A DNA stretch of 64,000 nt, from positions 124,001 through 188,000 of the forward strand of contig JAWLAT010000002.1 in assembly GCA_041395325.1 (NCBI GenBank). The letters are read 5' to 3'. Numbering within the stretch: position 1 is the stretch's first letter; each line of letters starts with the position of its first letter. Below, in pieces: positions 51,123 through 60,902 of the stretch. The notes beneath the pieces are model-generated. The model was not told the DNA's origin. It made no database searches and saw only the letters and a list, made by a program, of their open reading frames with translations. A program made the translations under genes and the position numbers. This DNA comes from JAWLAT01 sp041395325 (lineage in GTDB: Bacteria > Pseudomonadota > Gammaproteobacteria > Xanthomonadales > SZUA-5).

Positions 51123-54032
51123 GTGAGCAGGTCCTTTGCACGTTCCAGGCTGTCCCAGGCGCTCGCGCTCGCTTTGCTCGGTTTGAGCAGCGTGCCGCTG
51201 CTGGCGCAGCAATCCAGCGATTCCGACGCCGATCAGTCCGAGCTCGACGCGCAGGAACTCGACGAGATGGTGGTGACCGGCTATCGCCGCAGCCTGCAGT
51301 ACTCGACCGAGAACAAGCGCGAAGAGAAGGGCTTCACCGACTCGATCTTCGCCGAGGACATCGGCAAGTTTCCGGACCTCAATATCGCCGAGTCTCTCAA
51401 TCGGATTCCCGGCATCCAGCTGGACCGCGACGTCAACGGCGAGGGCCTGAACATTGGCATTCGTGGTCTGCCCCAGAGCTTCACCAAGACCCTGATCAAC
51501 GGCGGCGAGGCCTACACGGCGTCGATCGGCCTCAATCGCGGCAATCAGAACCGCGAAGTGGACCTGAATCTGTTCCCGACGGAATTCTTCAACAAACTGA
51601 CCGTCTACAAGTCACCGCAGGCCAGCTTGCCCGAAGGCGGCGTCTCCGGTGTTGTCGACATGCGCAGCGCGCGTCCCTTCGACAACGAAGGCCAGCACCT
51701 GAACTACACGGTACAACTGGACCGCAACAGCATTGCCGACAAGGTCAACCCACGCGGCTCGGCGCTCTACAGCTGGACCAACGACGACAGCACCTTCGGT
51801 GCGCTGGCCGGTGTGTCGGTCGTGCGCAGCCGGATTGGCGTACGCGGCTGGGAGTCGGTGGGCTGGATGAACCCCTCACTGAACTACGTGCAGTGCGGCA
51901 TTGAGGCACCAGCCGGCGTGGACCCGCTGACGACCCGGCCGGCCATCTGCAATCCCGGCGGTGGCGGTAGCTTGCAAATGCCCAACACGGTGCCCGACAA
52001 CGCGTCGACCATCGCTGCTGGCTTGACGCCAGGCGCGACGGTGGACCGCGATCTGCTGCTGGCGCTGAATCCGGGTCTGTCGATCGACCAGTTCACCGAA
52101 GCGCTTTTCCCACGCCTGGGTCGGCCGGTCGACATGGCCGGCGATCGTGACCGCGATGCCTTCGTCGGTTCGCTGGAATGGCGACCCAGCGACAAGGCGC
52201 ACTTCTACGTCGACATGCTGTTCTCCAAGGCCGGCTATGAGAACAACCGCATCGACATGAATCTGGTCGGCCGCACCTTCGGCCCGGTGGGCTTCATTCC
52301 CACCAACACGCAGGTGGACAGCAACAATGTGGTGACCAGTTCGACGCTGACCAATGCACAGTTCTTCCTCGAAGCGCGCCCGTATCAGGACGAGGCCAAG
52401 TACTGGAATATCGGCCCTGGCGGCACTTTCTGGTTTGGCGATGACGACCAGATCAAGCTGGATCTGCAGGCCAACTGGAGCCGCAGCTGGTTCTTCCGCG
52501 AATCGCCGACCATCCTGGTGACTTCGCCCTTTGCCAACGTGCAGTACACCAACGACGGTGGCGTGCCCACCTTCGATACCGGCGGACTGGATCTGAATGA
52601 TCCGAACCTGGGTTGGTCGCTCAACGGTGGTCGCGTCAATCTCAACAACGAAAAGCGCGTGACCGAAGGCGGACGTCTGCGGGCCGATCTGCAGTTCGGC
52701 GACGACGACCGCAATGTGCGGGTGGGCCTGTCCTACGACCAGTTCGAGCGCACGATTACCGCCTTCGACAACAGTGCGGCCTGGCGCGACTTCGTCTTCG
52801 CCAACATCACCGACGCCGAACTCGCCAATTTCCTGCGACCCGGCCCGTCGGGTTTCATCACCGCCGATTTCGCCGGCTTCTTCAACGCCACCAATTACCA
52901 GCAGTTCTTCGACTCGGCGCCCGAGGCCAACACCTCGCAATCGGTCGGCGCCGCTTCCGGCGGGGTGAACGAAGACAATTTCGCGGCCTACGTCGAGGTC
53001 AATGGCGATACCGAAGTCTGGGAGCGCACGCTGCGCTTCAATGCAGGCGTGCGCTACATCGACACCGATCAGGAAATCAGTGGTCCGGTGACCTTCGGTG
53101 GCGTCCGCGAAATCCAGCGACTCGACAGTCAGTATGACGAGTGGTTGCCGTCCTTCAACGCGTCCTGGGAAGTGGTCGACGATGTGCTGCTGCGGGTCGC
53201 CAGTTCGCGCACGCTGACCCGGCCCAATCCGCGCTCGATGCTGCCAGCGACGACCTTCTCCGACCCGTCCGCCGAGATCGCCGACCAGGGCAACCCGAAT
53301 CTGGCGCCCTATCTGTCGACCAATGTGGATCTGGGCATCGAGTGGTACACCGGTGGTGAGGGACTGGTGGCACTGAGCCTGTTCAACAAGCGCGTGTCTG
53401 GCTACACCTTCCAGGGCATCAACGTGCGGCCCTTCCGCGATCTGGGCATTCCCTTCGAGAGCCTGGCGCCTGGACAACAAGCGGCGTTGAATGCCAATGG
53501 TGGTCTGGACGCGCCAGTCAACGTGCGTCAGCAGGTCAACGCCGATGCGACGCTGGATATCCAGGGCTGGGAGTTCATCTGGATCCAGCCGCTGGACTTC
53601 GTCCTCGATGGCCTGGGCTTCATGGGCAACTACACCGACATCGATCTGGAAGCCACCGGGCAGGATGCCGCGCAACTGGCCGGCAATCTCTTCGGAATCT
53701 CGCCGGTGCTATGGAATGCCACGGTCTATTGGGAAAAGGACGCCTTCGCCGCTCGACTCTCCTACAACTGGGCTGAAGGTGCGGCGCAGCGGGCCTTGGG
53801 CAACAACGAAAGCGGTCTGAACTATGCCCAGTATTTCGGTGTGGATCGTGGCCAGCTGGATTTCTCGGCAAGCTACACGATGGAGTGGCTGCCCTCGCAG
53901 CCGCAGATCACGCTCAACGTGATCAACATCACCGATGAGCCGCTGGAGAACTATCTGGCCTTCCGCAACGTGCCGGGTGAAACCTATGACCCGGGCCGCA
54001 CCATTCTGCTCGGTGTTCGTGGTTCGTTCTGA
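51123..54032 (+). CDS. TonB-dependent outer-membrane receptor (xylan oligomer uptake)
   Basis: This 969-aa receptor has a signal peptide (SRLSQALALALLGLSSVPLLAQ), then a TonB-box-like DEMVVTGYRRSLQ. The plug domain has FAEDIGKFPDLNIAESLNRI and GIQLDRDVNGEG, a signature of the sugar-related TonB receptors of xanthomonads and Caulobacter; the beta barrel ends in LGVRGSF with a terminal Phe. The start is GTG 51123 after GGGAGGGGAG, so the frame back to 50922 is not used. Transport of xylo-oligosaccharides is inferred from the locus. Confidence 0.92.
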   Translation: MSRSFARSRLSQALALALLGLSSVPLLAQQSSDSDADQSELDAQELDEMVVTGYRRSLQYSTENKREEKGFTDSIFAEDIGKFPDLNIAESLNRIPGIQLDRDVNGEGLNIGIRGLPQSFTKTLINGGEAYTASIGLNRGNQNREVDLNLFPTEFFNKLTVYKSPQASLPEGGVSGVVDMRSARPFDNEGQHLNYTVQLDRNSIADKVNPRGSALYSWTNDDSTFGALAGVSVVRSRIGVRGWESVGWMNPSLNYVQCGIEAPAGVDPLTTRPAICNPGGGGSLQMPNTVPDNASTIAAGLTPGATVDRDLLLALNPGLSIDQFTEALFPRLGRPVDMAGDRDRDAFVGSLEWRPSDKAHFYVDMLFSKAGYENNRIDMNLVGRTFGPVGFIPTNTQVDSNNVVTSSTLTNAQFFLEARPYQDEAKYWNIGPGGTFWFGDDDQIKLDLQANWSRSWFFRESPTILVTSPFANVQYTNDGGVPTFDTGGLDLNDPNLGWSLNGGRVNLNNEKRVTEGGRLRADLQFGDDDRNVRVGLSYDQFERTITAFDNSAAWRDFVFANITDAELANFLRPGPSGFITADFAGFFNATNYQQFFDSAPEANTSQSVGAASGGVNEDNFAAYVEVNGDTEVWERTLRFNAGVRYIDTDQEISGPVTFGGVREIQRLDSQYDEWLPSFNASWEVVDDVLLRVASSRTLTRPNPRSMLPATTFSDPSAEIADQGNPNLAPYLSTNVDLGIEWYTGGEGLVALSLFNKRVSGYTFQGINVRPFRDLGIPFESLAPGQQAALNANGGLDAPVNVRQQVNADATLDIQGWEFIWIQPLDFVLDGLGFMGNYTDIDLEATGQDAAQLAGNLFGISPVLWNATVYWEKDAFAARLSYNWAEGAAQRALGNNESGLNYAQYFGVDRGQLDFSASYTMEWLPSQPQITLNVINITDEPLENYLAFRNVPGETYDPGRTILLGVRGSF

Positions 54033-54057
54033 TACAAAGCCGTCGCGCCCCGCGGCC

Positions 54058-54093
54058 CCGGTCCGACTGGTGCAATGCGCCAGCGGACCGGGA
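54058..54093 (+). terminator. Intercistronic hairpin after the TonB receptor gene
   Basis: CCCGGTCCG (54058-54066) pairs perfectly with CGGACCGGG (54085-54093), with an inner CTGG/CCAG stem (54068-54071/54081-54084) and a 9-base loop. A short ATCTTTG follows, not a full T-run. It may partly terminate transcription or protect the receptor mRNA, so that the receptor is made in excess of the downstream symporter. Confidence 0.6.
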
Positions 54094-54179
54094 TCTTTGC
54101 AGCGGGGCAGGGCGGTGCGATGCCCTGACCGGTATCTGCCCCAAGTCTTCTTTCATCGGCCACAGGGAATACGCAGCTC

Positions 54180-55664
54180 ATGAGTTCAGCGTCTGAACGA
54201 CTGCCCGTCAGCGAGAAGATCGGCTACAGCCTGGGCGATCTCTCGGCGAACCTGATCTTCCAGACACTGATCACCTTTCTGGCCTTCTTCTACACCGATG
54301 TCTACCGGATTCCTGCCGGTACCGCGGCCACGATCATTTTCATTGTCGGTTTGCTGGGCGCCTTCGTTTTCACGCCGATCGTCGGACTGCTGGCCGATCG
54401 AACGCAGACCCGCTGGGGCCGGTTTCGACCGTGGATCCTGTGGACGGCGATTCCTTTTGGCGTGCTCTCGCTGCTGGCCTTCAGCACACCGGACCTGGGT
54501 CCGCAGGGCAAGGTGTTCTACGCGCTGACCACCTACACGCTGCTGGTGATGGTCTATGCCGCCAACAATCTGCCCTATGCCGCGCTGTCGGGCGTACTGA
54601 CCGGCAGCATGGCCGAACGCAACAGCCTGTCGGCCTATCGCTTCGTGGCGGTGATGGTGGCGCAGTTCGTCATTCAGGTACTGCTGCTGCCGCTGGTGCT
54701 GATCCTCGGTGGCGGCGACAAGGTACAGGGCTTCCAGAACACGATGGCGCTGTTCGCGATCGTCGGCACGGTGTTCTTTCTGATCACTTTCTTCACCACC
54801 CGCGAACGGGTCGTGCCGACCGTCGAGCAACGCTCCAGCGTGCGGCAGGATTTGACTGACCTGCTGGGCAATCGACCCTGGGTGATCATGCTGCTGCTGA
54901 CGATCCTGGTGTTCGTCACGCTGGCGTTGAAGGGCGGCACCTACATCTACTACTTCCAGTACTACCTCGACCACGAGGCGCAGGCGGCCTTTCTCGATCG
55001 CATCGGCTTCAATGGCTTCATTGCTGGCCTGAATGGCCTGCTCACCGGCATGGGCCTGACCGAGTTCCAGTGGCCCAAGGATCCAGCCACCTCGGCCTTC
55101 AGCCTGTTCAACGGCGGCGGCATCATCATGATGATCGTGGGCATCGGCTTCTCCAAGGCGCTGGCCGACCGCTTCGGCAAACGCGATGTCTTCGGCGCTG
55201 CGTTGTTCGTCTCCACCCTGTTCATGCTCGCGTTTTACACCTTCCCGCCCGATGCCATCGGTCTGGTCTTTGTCTCTCAGATCCTGCACGGCTTTTTTTA
55301 TGGCATCACCATTCCGCTGCTGTGGGCGATGATTGCCGACGTGGCCGACTACTCCGAATGGCGCAATCACCGTCGCGCCACGGCAATCATCTTCTCGGCC
55401 ATGTTGTGCGGACTGAAGGTTGGCTTGTCGGTCGGTGGCGCGCTGGTCGCAGCCATTCTGGCGGCGTACGGCTATCAGCCAGGCGAGCCGCTGCAGAACC
55501 CGGAAACGGTGGCCGGCATCCGGCTCGCCGTCAGCATCTATGCCTCATTGCCATTCCTGGCTTGCGTCGCTCTGTTGTTCCTCTACCAGATCAACAAGGG
55601 CATGGAGAGCCGGATCGAACGCGAACTGGCGGCCCGACGCGAGCCGCTGGCCAATCCGTCGTGA
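54180..55664 (+). CDS. GPH-family sugar/cation symporter
   Basis: This 494-aa glycoside-pentoside-hexuronide symporter starts PVSEKIGYSLGDLSANLIFQ and has ADRTQTRWGRFRPWIL and MIADVADYSEWRNHRRATAI, both typical of the family (MelB, XynB). It likely imports xylose-containing oligosaccharides from the periplasm for the cytoplasmic GH43. It lies 147 bp after the receptor gene and 16 bp before GH43. Confidence 0.9.
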   Translation: MSSASERLPVSEKIGYSLGDLSANLIFQTLITFLAFFYTDVYRIPAGTAATIIFIVGLLGAFVFTPIVGLLADRTQTRWGRFRPWILWTAIPFGVLSLLAFSTPDLGPQGKVFYALTTYTLLVMVYAANNLPYAALSGVLTGSMAERNSLSAYRFVAVMVAQFVIQVLLLPLVLILGGGDKVQGFQNTMALFAIVGTVFFLITFFTTRERVVPTVEQRSSVRQDLTDLLGNRPWVIMLLLTILVFVTLALKGGTYIYYFQYYLDHEAQAAFLDRIGFNGFIAGLNGLLTGMGLTEFQWPKDPATSAFSLFNGGGIIMMIVGIGFSKALADRFGKRDVFGAALFVSTLFMLAFYTFPPDAIGLVFVSQILHGFFYGITIPLLWAMIADVADYSEWRNHRRATAIIFSAMLCGLKVGLSVGGALVAAILAAYGYQPGEPLQNPETVAGIRLAVSIYASLPFLACVALLFLYQINKGMESRIERELAARREPLANPS

Positions 55665-55680
55665 CGACAGGAGGTCCCTG

Positions 55681-56694
55681 ATGGCGATCGACCCATCGAC
55701 ATTGCAGCAACTCACGGCTCGCGCGATCTCGGCGCCGCTGGTCACACATCTGTACACCGCCGACCCATCCGCGCATGTGTTCGAAGGGCGGATCTACATC
55801 TACCCCTCGCACGACATCGATGCAGGCATACCGGCCAACGATCTGGGCGACCAGTATGCGATGGAGGACTATCACGTCTTCTGTCAGGACTCGCCGGATG
55901 GTGAAGCACGGGATTGCGGCGCAGCCCTGCATGTGCGTGATGTGCCCTGGGCGGCTGGCCAGATGTGGGCACCGGATGCAGCCACCCGCGATGGCCGCTA
56001 CTACCTGTATTTCCCCGCCAAACGCGCCGATGGCGTCTTTCAGATCGGCGTAGCCGTAGCCACGCGCCCGGAAGGGCCATTCACGCCGGATCCCGAACCG
56101 ATTCTGGGCAGCTATTCAATTGATCCTGCGGTCCTGGCCGATGATGATGGCGAGCACTACCTGATCTTCGGCGGGTTGTGGGGCGGACAGCTGCAGCAAT
56201 ACCGCAACAACGTGCATGCCAGTACGAACGTCGAGCCGGACGATGACGAGCCTGCGCTGGGTCCGCGCATCGCACGGTTGTCTGCCGATATGCGGCAGTT
56301 CGCCCATGCGCCACGAGAGATTCAGATCCTGGACGAACAGGGCCAACCCTTGCGCGCCGGCGATCATGCGCGTCGCTATTTCGAAGGGCCCTGGCTGCAC
56401 AAGTACAACGGCCGCTATTACCTGTCGTACTCGACCGGCAACACCCACACGCTCTGCTACGCGACCAGCGACAATCCCTACGGTCCCTATCACTGGCAAG
56501 GTGTGGTGCTGACGCCGGTGGTGGGCTGGACGACGCACCATTCCATCGTCGCCTTTCGCGACCGCTGGTGGCTGTACTACCACGATGCGTTGTACTCAGG
56601 CGGGATCGATCACCTGCGCTCCATCAAGGTGACCGAATTGACCCATCTTTCCGATGGACGCATCCGGACCATCGATCCCTATGGACGGCGCTGA
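55681..56694 (+). CDS. GH43 beta-xylosidase/arabinofuranosidase
   Basis: This 337-aa five-bladed propeller enzyme has the likely catalytic residues Asp28 (YTADPSAHVF), Asp148 (YSIDPAVLAD) and Glu235 (RRYFEGPWLHKYNGRYYLSY). No signal peptide is present, so it should work in the cytoplasm on imported xylo-oligomers. GGAGG at 55670-55674 serves the ATG. The 3' end approaches the mutarotase start. Confidence 0.9.
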   Translation: MAIDPSTLQQLTARAISAPLVTHLYTADPSAHVFEGRIYIYPSHDIDAGIPANDLGDQYAMEDYHVFCQDSPDGEARDCGAALHVRDVPWAAGQMWAPDAATRDGRYYLYFPAKRADGVFQIGVAVATRPEGPFTPDPEPILGSYSIDPAVLADDDGEHYLIFGGLWGGQLQQYRNNVHASTNVEPDDDEPALGPRIARLSADMRQFAHAPREIQILDEQGQPLRAGDHARRYFEGPWLHKYNGRYYLSYSTGNTHTLCYATSDNPYGPYHWQGVVLTPVVGWTTHHSIVAFRDRWWLYYHDALYSGGIDHLRSIKVTELTHLSDGRIRTIDPYGRR

Positions 56695-56722
56695 TTCGAC
56701 CCTGGCGCGAAAGGAGACGCCA

Positions 56723-57556
56723 GTGATCCTGGCCGACGCCATGGCGCCCTGGGCCCCAGGCCCGCTGCAATCGATCGGATCGACGAACTTGCGGGTTGCG
56801 ATCGCCGCCGATGCCGGTGGCCGCCTGGCCAGCGTCAACTGGCGGGGCAGGGAGTGGCTGCAGGGTCACGGGGCAGGGCACAAGGCGATGATTGCCTGGG
56901 GCTGTTTCCCGATGGTGCCCTGGGCCGGCCGATTGCGAGACGGCCGTTTCAATCTGGATGGCCGCCAGATTCAGCTGGCACGCAATTTTGGCCACCATGC
57001 GATCCACGGCCTGGGCTTTGCCACCGATTGGGACACGCTCTCTCGCAACGGCCGCACCGCGACGCTGGAGCTGCAGTTGCCCTGTGATCAGCACTGGCCC
57101 TTTGGCGGTGTTGCCACGCAGCGCTTCGATATTGATGACGACGGCCTGCAGTTCACGTTGTCGGTGACAGCTGGCTCCTCACCAATGCCTTGTGTGCTGG
57201 GCTGGCATCCCTGGTTTCGCAAGCCGCAACGCCTGCAATTTCATCCCGAACTGCAGTATCCGCGAGATGCCGATGGCATCGCGACCCGACCGCCTGGTGC
57301 AGTCCGCACTGGTCCTTGGGACGACTGCTTCATTCAGCGCGAACCGGTGGTGCTGGAGGCCGACGGCCAACGCCTGCAGATCACCTCGAGCTGCGATCAC
57401 TGGGTGATCTACGACCAACCCGCGAGCACCACCTGTGTGGAACCGCAAAGTGGCCCGCCGGACGCCTTCAATCTTGAACCGGCCAAACATCTGCTGCGAC
57501 CGGGTGAAACCCGCAGCGAATGGATGCGCTGGCAGTTCAGCATGTTGAACGACTAG
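56723..57556 (+). CDS. Aldose 1-epimerase (galactose mutarotase-like)
   Basis: This 277-aa beta-sandwich protein has PMVPWAGRLRDGRF, HHAIHGLGF and VLGWHPWFRK, the substrate-pocket motifs of aldose epimerases. It should interconvert anomers of xylose or arabinose. The GTG at 56723 follows AAGGAG at 56711-56716 with ideal spacing; an ATG at 56681 inside the GH43 3' end is the alternative. It is the last gene of the rightward xylan operon. Confidence 0.82.
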   Translation: MILADAMAPWAPGPLQSIGSTNLRVAIAADAGGRLASVNWRGREWLQGHGAGHKAMIAWGCFPMVPWAGRLRDGRFNLDGRQIQLARNFGHHAIHGLGFATDWDTLSRNGRTATLELQLPCDQHWPFGGVATQRFDIDDDGLQFTLSVTAGSSPMPCVLGWHPWFRKPQRLQFHPELQYPRDADGIATRPPGAVRTGPWDDCFIQREPVVLEADGQRLQITSSCDHWVIYDQPASTTCVEPQSGPPDAFNLEPAKHLLRPGETRSEWMRWQFSMLND

Positions 57557-57558
57557 CT

Positions 57559-57659
57559 CGAACGCAGAGTGCGTTCGGGCCAGCCTGCGACGCCACGCCC
57601 GGCGTCGCTCGGGACAAGCCCGGATTGAAAGAACGTGCGACCTGCGGCGAGCGCAGGTC
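57559..57659. repeat. Three consecutive perfect 8-bp-stem hairpins after the xylan operon
   Basis: CGAACGCA(gag)TGCGTTCG is at 57559-57577, GCGACGCC(acgccc)GGCGTCGC at 57587-57608 and GACCTGCG(gcgag)CGCAGGTC at 57639-57659. The first begins three bases past the mutarotase stop. None has a T-run. They may jointly terminate the operon or be a REP-like cluster. Confidence 0.7.
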
Positions 57660-57773
57660 CACGAGCCTTGTTCGCTAACTTCGTCTAATGTGTATTATGT
57701 CAAATGCAGGATAGACCAGTCTTGCGTCCTGTGGCCGATCACCAACGGTGACCGACCACAGCAGCTTTATCGC

Positions 57774-59126
57774 TTAGGCGCATTGACGCAGCGAATTCGA
57801 CGCCGAACGCACAGTCAGTACGCTGCGCGGACGAATGGCCTTTCGTTCGGCCGCCAGCGCACCCGCAAGTTGGCCATCGCCAGACCGAACAGCTGCCTCG
57901 AGCAACAGCTGATCAATCAGATCACGCTGGGCATGGCTGCCACCGAAGCGATGCGCACCACTGCGAATCTCACGCAGCAGCGCAACCGCAGTGCGGGCAT
58001 CGCCTTGGCCCAAGGCAATCACGGCGCGTGCCGCTGGCAAGCCGACCCAACGCGTGAAGTCGGCATTGTCCAGGTCGCTTTCCGTCGCACTCCGCATAAC
58101 GTCGAGTAATGCGGTTTGTCGATCAACCTGACCGGCACCGGTGTAGGCCATCATCGCGTGCCAGTCGTTGAACGCGTACTGGCCGGCGCCGCCGATCGCG
58201 GCCCAGCGTTCGGCCACTGGCTCAAAGCGGTTGCCCACATCCACCCCACGCAGTTGCAGGCGCCACAACATCGATGTGGCATCGAGCAAATCCATCACCA
58301 GCGAGGATTCCAGGCCGATCGCCTCGTCGAACAGTCGCAAAGCTTCATCCTGGTGATCCAGTTCCAGGTGGAACAGCGCCAAATGCCAAGTATTGTGCGT
58401 GGCCAGGAAGCTGCCTTCTGCCCAGGTGGCTCGATTGGGCTCAAGCCAGGCAATGCCGCTGAGCGGCGCGTTCCGCATTTCATGGACGTGTGCCATCGCA
58501 TGCCAGGCCCAGCTGTCCCGCGGCTGCAACTCCACAGCGCGTTGTGCCTGTGCTTCCGCAGCGGCGTAGTCACCCGTTTCTTCCAGGCCAAAGGCATGCA
58601 TGCCCAACAGCGCATGCCAGCCCGGCATGCTTGCATCCCACGCCGTAAGCGCACGGGCAATACGATCCCGCAACATGCGCGAATCACCGCGGAAGAAGTC
58701 GATCTGATGACCGACCTGCAAGGCAAGACTGTCGCGCGGATAGCGGATGCTCAGATCTTCCAGTCGCAGGCCGGCTTCGCGCCAACGCCCGGCGGCCAGC
58801 GCGCGGGCGGCTTCGATGTGTGCACGTTCGCGGTCGTCAGCGTCAAGCGCCGCAGCAGCATCGCAGCTGGCGCGAGCGACCACATCACCACCCGGGTCAG
58901 TGCCCAGCAAGTGCAGCCAGGCATTGAGCACATGCGCCATCGTCATCGTGGGGCTCGCCGCGAGTGCAGACGCAACACTGGCCACCGGGTCATCCACCAT
59001 GCACAGCAACGCATTGGCGGCCTGCTCGTAGCAGGCCAGGCCTTGCGAGTTCGCGCCACTCACACGGTGTCCGTTCGTATCAATCAAGTTCACTACTTCC
59101 ACTCCTTCTTGAACAAAATCCGTCAT
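57774..59126 (-). CDS. TPR-repeat protein resembling the TTC38 family
   Basis: This protein of about 450 aa consists of helical TPR-like repeats (for example YAAAEAQAQRAVELQPRDSWAWHAMAHV and DEALRLFDEAIGLE). The WLEPNRATWAEGSFLATHNTWHLALFHLE region resembles TTC38-type proteins. No signal peptide is seen. The start is uncertain: ATGs at 59126 and 59144 are both possible and the frame is open to 59297. The ligand or partner is unknown; it is not part of the xylan operon. Confidence 0.72.
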   Translation of the reverse strand: MTDFVQEGVEVVNLIDTNGHRVSGANSQGLACYEQAANALLCMVDDPVASVASALAASPTMTMAHVLNAWLHLLGTDPGGDVVARASCDAAAALDADDRERAHIEAARALAAGRWREAGLRLEDLSIRYPRDSLALQVGHQIDFFRGDSRMLRDRIARALTAWDASMPGWHALLGMHAFGLEETGDYAAAEAQAQRAVELQPRDSWAWHAMAHVHEMRNAPLSGIAWLEPNRATWAEGSFLATHNTWHLALFHLELDHQDEALRLFDEAIGLESSLVMDLLDATSMLWRLQLRGVDVGNRFEPVAERWAAIGGAGQYAFNDWHAMMAYTGAGQVDRQTALLDVMRSATESDLDNADFTRWVGLPAARAVIALGQGDARTAVALLREIRSGAHRFGGSHAQRDLIDQLLLEAAVRSGDGQLAGALAAERKAIRPRSVLTVRSASNSLRQCA

Positions 59127-59487
59127 CGACGCCAGGATCGCCATATCGAATGCAGTTCGATCGGCCGCCAGCGTCGGACGTGCAAGAAGACGTTCGTGAA
59201 GGTCGCTCTGGGCCAAAGCGCCGCGCTCGCATTCATCTGCGAGACATGATTGAGACGAGATCGCCAGCTCGTTGTCAGCCGCAGGCGGTGTCCTCAAGTG
59301 TGACGACGGTACGCTTCAGCAGGTCATCCGGTCTAACGCACACTCTCGGCGCGCTATCTCTGAGGCGCCAACGGCATGGAGTGAAAAATGCTCCCTTGGG
59401 CGGGCCACGTCGCTTGGCAGCCTGCGACTGCCCTGCCCCACCCAGGAGCCGACCTCGGGACCTGATCGGAGCGTTCCCGCCAGATAC

Positions 59488-59517
59488 AAAAAAGCCGGAG
59501 GGTCGCCCCTCCGGCTT
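59488..59517 (-). terminator. Rho-independent terminator of the cold-shock gene
   Basis: On the minus strand AAGCCGGAGGG pairs with CCCTCCGGCTT around GCGA, followed by a run of six T (complement of 59488-59493). The stem is 11 bp and GC-rich, and begins 21 bases past the cold-shock stop codon. Confidence 0.92.
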
Positions 59518-59538
59518 CAAAAACCGACTTCCTGTCGA

Positions 59539-59748
59539 TCAGGCGGGGGTCACGTCCTCGGCCTGCAGACCCTTTTGTCCCTGGGTCACTCTGAACGTCA
59601 CACTCTGGCCTTCCGTCAGCGTGCGGAAGCCAGTGCCATTGATGGCGCGGAAATGTACGAACACGTCAGGGCCATCAGCGCGGCTGATGAAGCCAAAACC
59701 CTTGGCCTCGTTGAACCACTTGACGGTACCCGTTTCCCGATCAGACAT
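59539..59748 (-). CDS. Cold-shock domain protein (CspA family)
   Basis: This 69-aa single-stranded nucleic-acid-binding protein has RNP1 KGFGFI and RNP2 VFVHF with the usual TVKWFNEAKGF start. The ATG at 59748 follows GGAG seven bases upstream; an ATG three codons earlier is less likely. The stretch before it (59749-60013) contains no other gene and probably holds the promoter and a 5' leader. Confidence 0.95.
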   Translation of the reverse strand: MSDRETGTVKWFNEAKGFGFISRADGPDVFVHFRAINGTGFRTLTEGQSVTFRVTQGQKGLQAEDVTPA

Positions 59749-60013
59749 GAAACTCACTCCAAACTAGTCACGATAAGCACGATCACCCGGCGGGCAGATC
59801 GCTGTTTACTGGTATGCCGGGTGTAGCGTGAAACACGAATGGAGCCGATCAGTGGATCGTCGCATCGAGTCAAGCGGGGCCGAGCAAACACAGTACTGTC
59901 AGAGTAACAGAAGCTTTGTAACTTGGCGATGACACTTGGCGCTCTCACCGTGCCCGTACGTCTGCTAAAGCGCAATGCTGGTCAACCGGTGACGCTGAAC
60001 AACATCGACGCGT

Positions 60014-60874
60014 TCAATCCGATCCCGTAGCAGCGGGCAGTCGCGTCAGCAGCAACTGCCGCAGCTCGCCCAACTCGGCCCGCAACTGCAGTACGTCGGC
60101 GTGCAGATGCGATTCGATCGCGGCATCGCGCGCTTGTTCCTCGGCCAGACGCTCCGCGTCGTGCTCGGCTTGCAGCGCGCTCACGATGACGCCGATGAAC
60201 AGATTCAACAGCGTGAATGTCGCCACCAGAATAAAGGGAATGAAAAACAACCAGGCAAATGGAAACTCGGCGATTACCGGTCGCGCGATACCCATGGACC
60301 AGCTCTCGAGGGTCATGATCTGGAAAAGCGTATATGCGCTTTTACCGATAGAACCGAACCAATCGGGAAATGTTGCGCCAAACAGGTTGGTGCTGATGAC
60401 AGCGGCGACGTAGAAGATCAGACTCATCACACCGAAGACCGCACCCAGACCAGGCACGGCAGACAGCAAACCGGCGACCACGCGACGCAGACTGGGCACC
60501 ACGCTCAACAGGCGGAAGATTCGCAATACTCGCAAGGCCCGCAACACGGCCAAGGGGCCGGAGGCTGGGACCAGCGCAATGGCCACAACGGCAAAGTCGA
60601 AGACGCTCCAGGGGTCGCGAAAGAAGCGCCAGCGATGGACCAGCAAGCGGGCAACAATTTCGATCACGAAAACGCCCAGAATCACGTGATCGATGCCGAT
60701 CAGCAACGGTCCCCAACTGGCCATGATGGCCGCCGATGTCTCCAGACCCAGGATCACGGCATTGATCAGGATCAGCGCAATGATGAAAGCCTGAACCCTT
60801 CGGTGTTCGAGCAGCTTCTGCAAGCGCCCAGCCCAGCCCGTCTGTCCGGGCGAATGCTGCAAGTCCGTTTGCAT
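60014..60874 (-). CDS. Voltage-gated sodium channel of the NaChBac family
   Basis: This 286-aa six-TM ion channel has S4 arginines R112, R115, R118 and R121 in LRALRVLRIFRLLSVV. The pore filter TLESWSMG at 188-195 matches the Na-selective TLESW of BacNav channels, followed by S6 (LLNLFIGVIVSALQ) and a C-terminal coiled coil (about 235-278). It should form a homotetramer in the inner membrane. In other bacteria such channels relate to motility and pH homeostasis. Confidence 0.9.
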   Translation of the reverse strand: MQTDLQHSPGQTGWAGRLQKLLEHRRVQAFIIALILINAVILGLETSAAIMASWGPLLIGIDHVILGVFVIEIVARLLVHRWRFFRDPWSVFDFAVVAIALVPASGPLAVLRALRVLRIFRLLSVVPSLRRVVAGLLSAVPGLGAVFGVMSLIFYVAAVISTNLFGATFPDWFGSIGKSAYTLFQIMTLESWSMGIARPVIAEFPFAWLFFIPFILVATFTLLNLFIGVIVSALQAEHDAERLAEEQARDAAIESHLHADVLQLRAELGELRQLLLTRLPAATGSD

Positions 60875-60902
60875 TCTGGATTTCCGTGTGTATTTGTCGA
60901 CG

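Noticed and set aside
51876..53675. 599-codon open frame antisense to the TonB receptor
   Set aside because: His/Val/Gly-rich antisense shadow with no motif; the receptor frame carries plug and barrel signatures.
54186..55370. 394-codon minus-strand frame opposite the GPH symporter
   Set aside because: Gln/Asp/His-rich antisense of a hydrophobic membrane protein gene, a common artefact.
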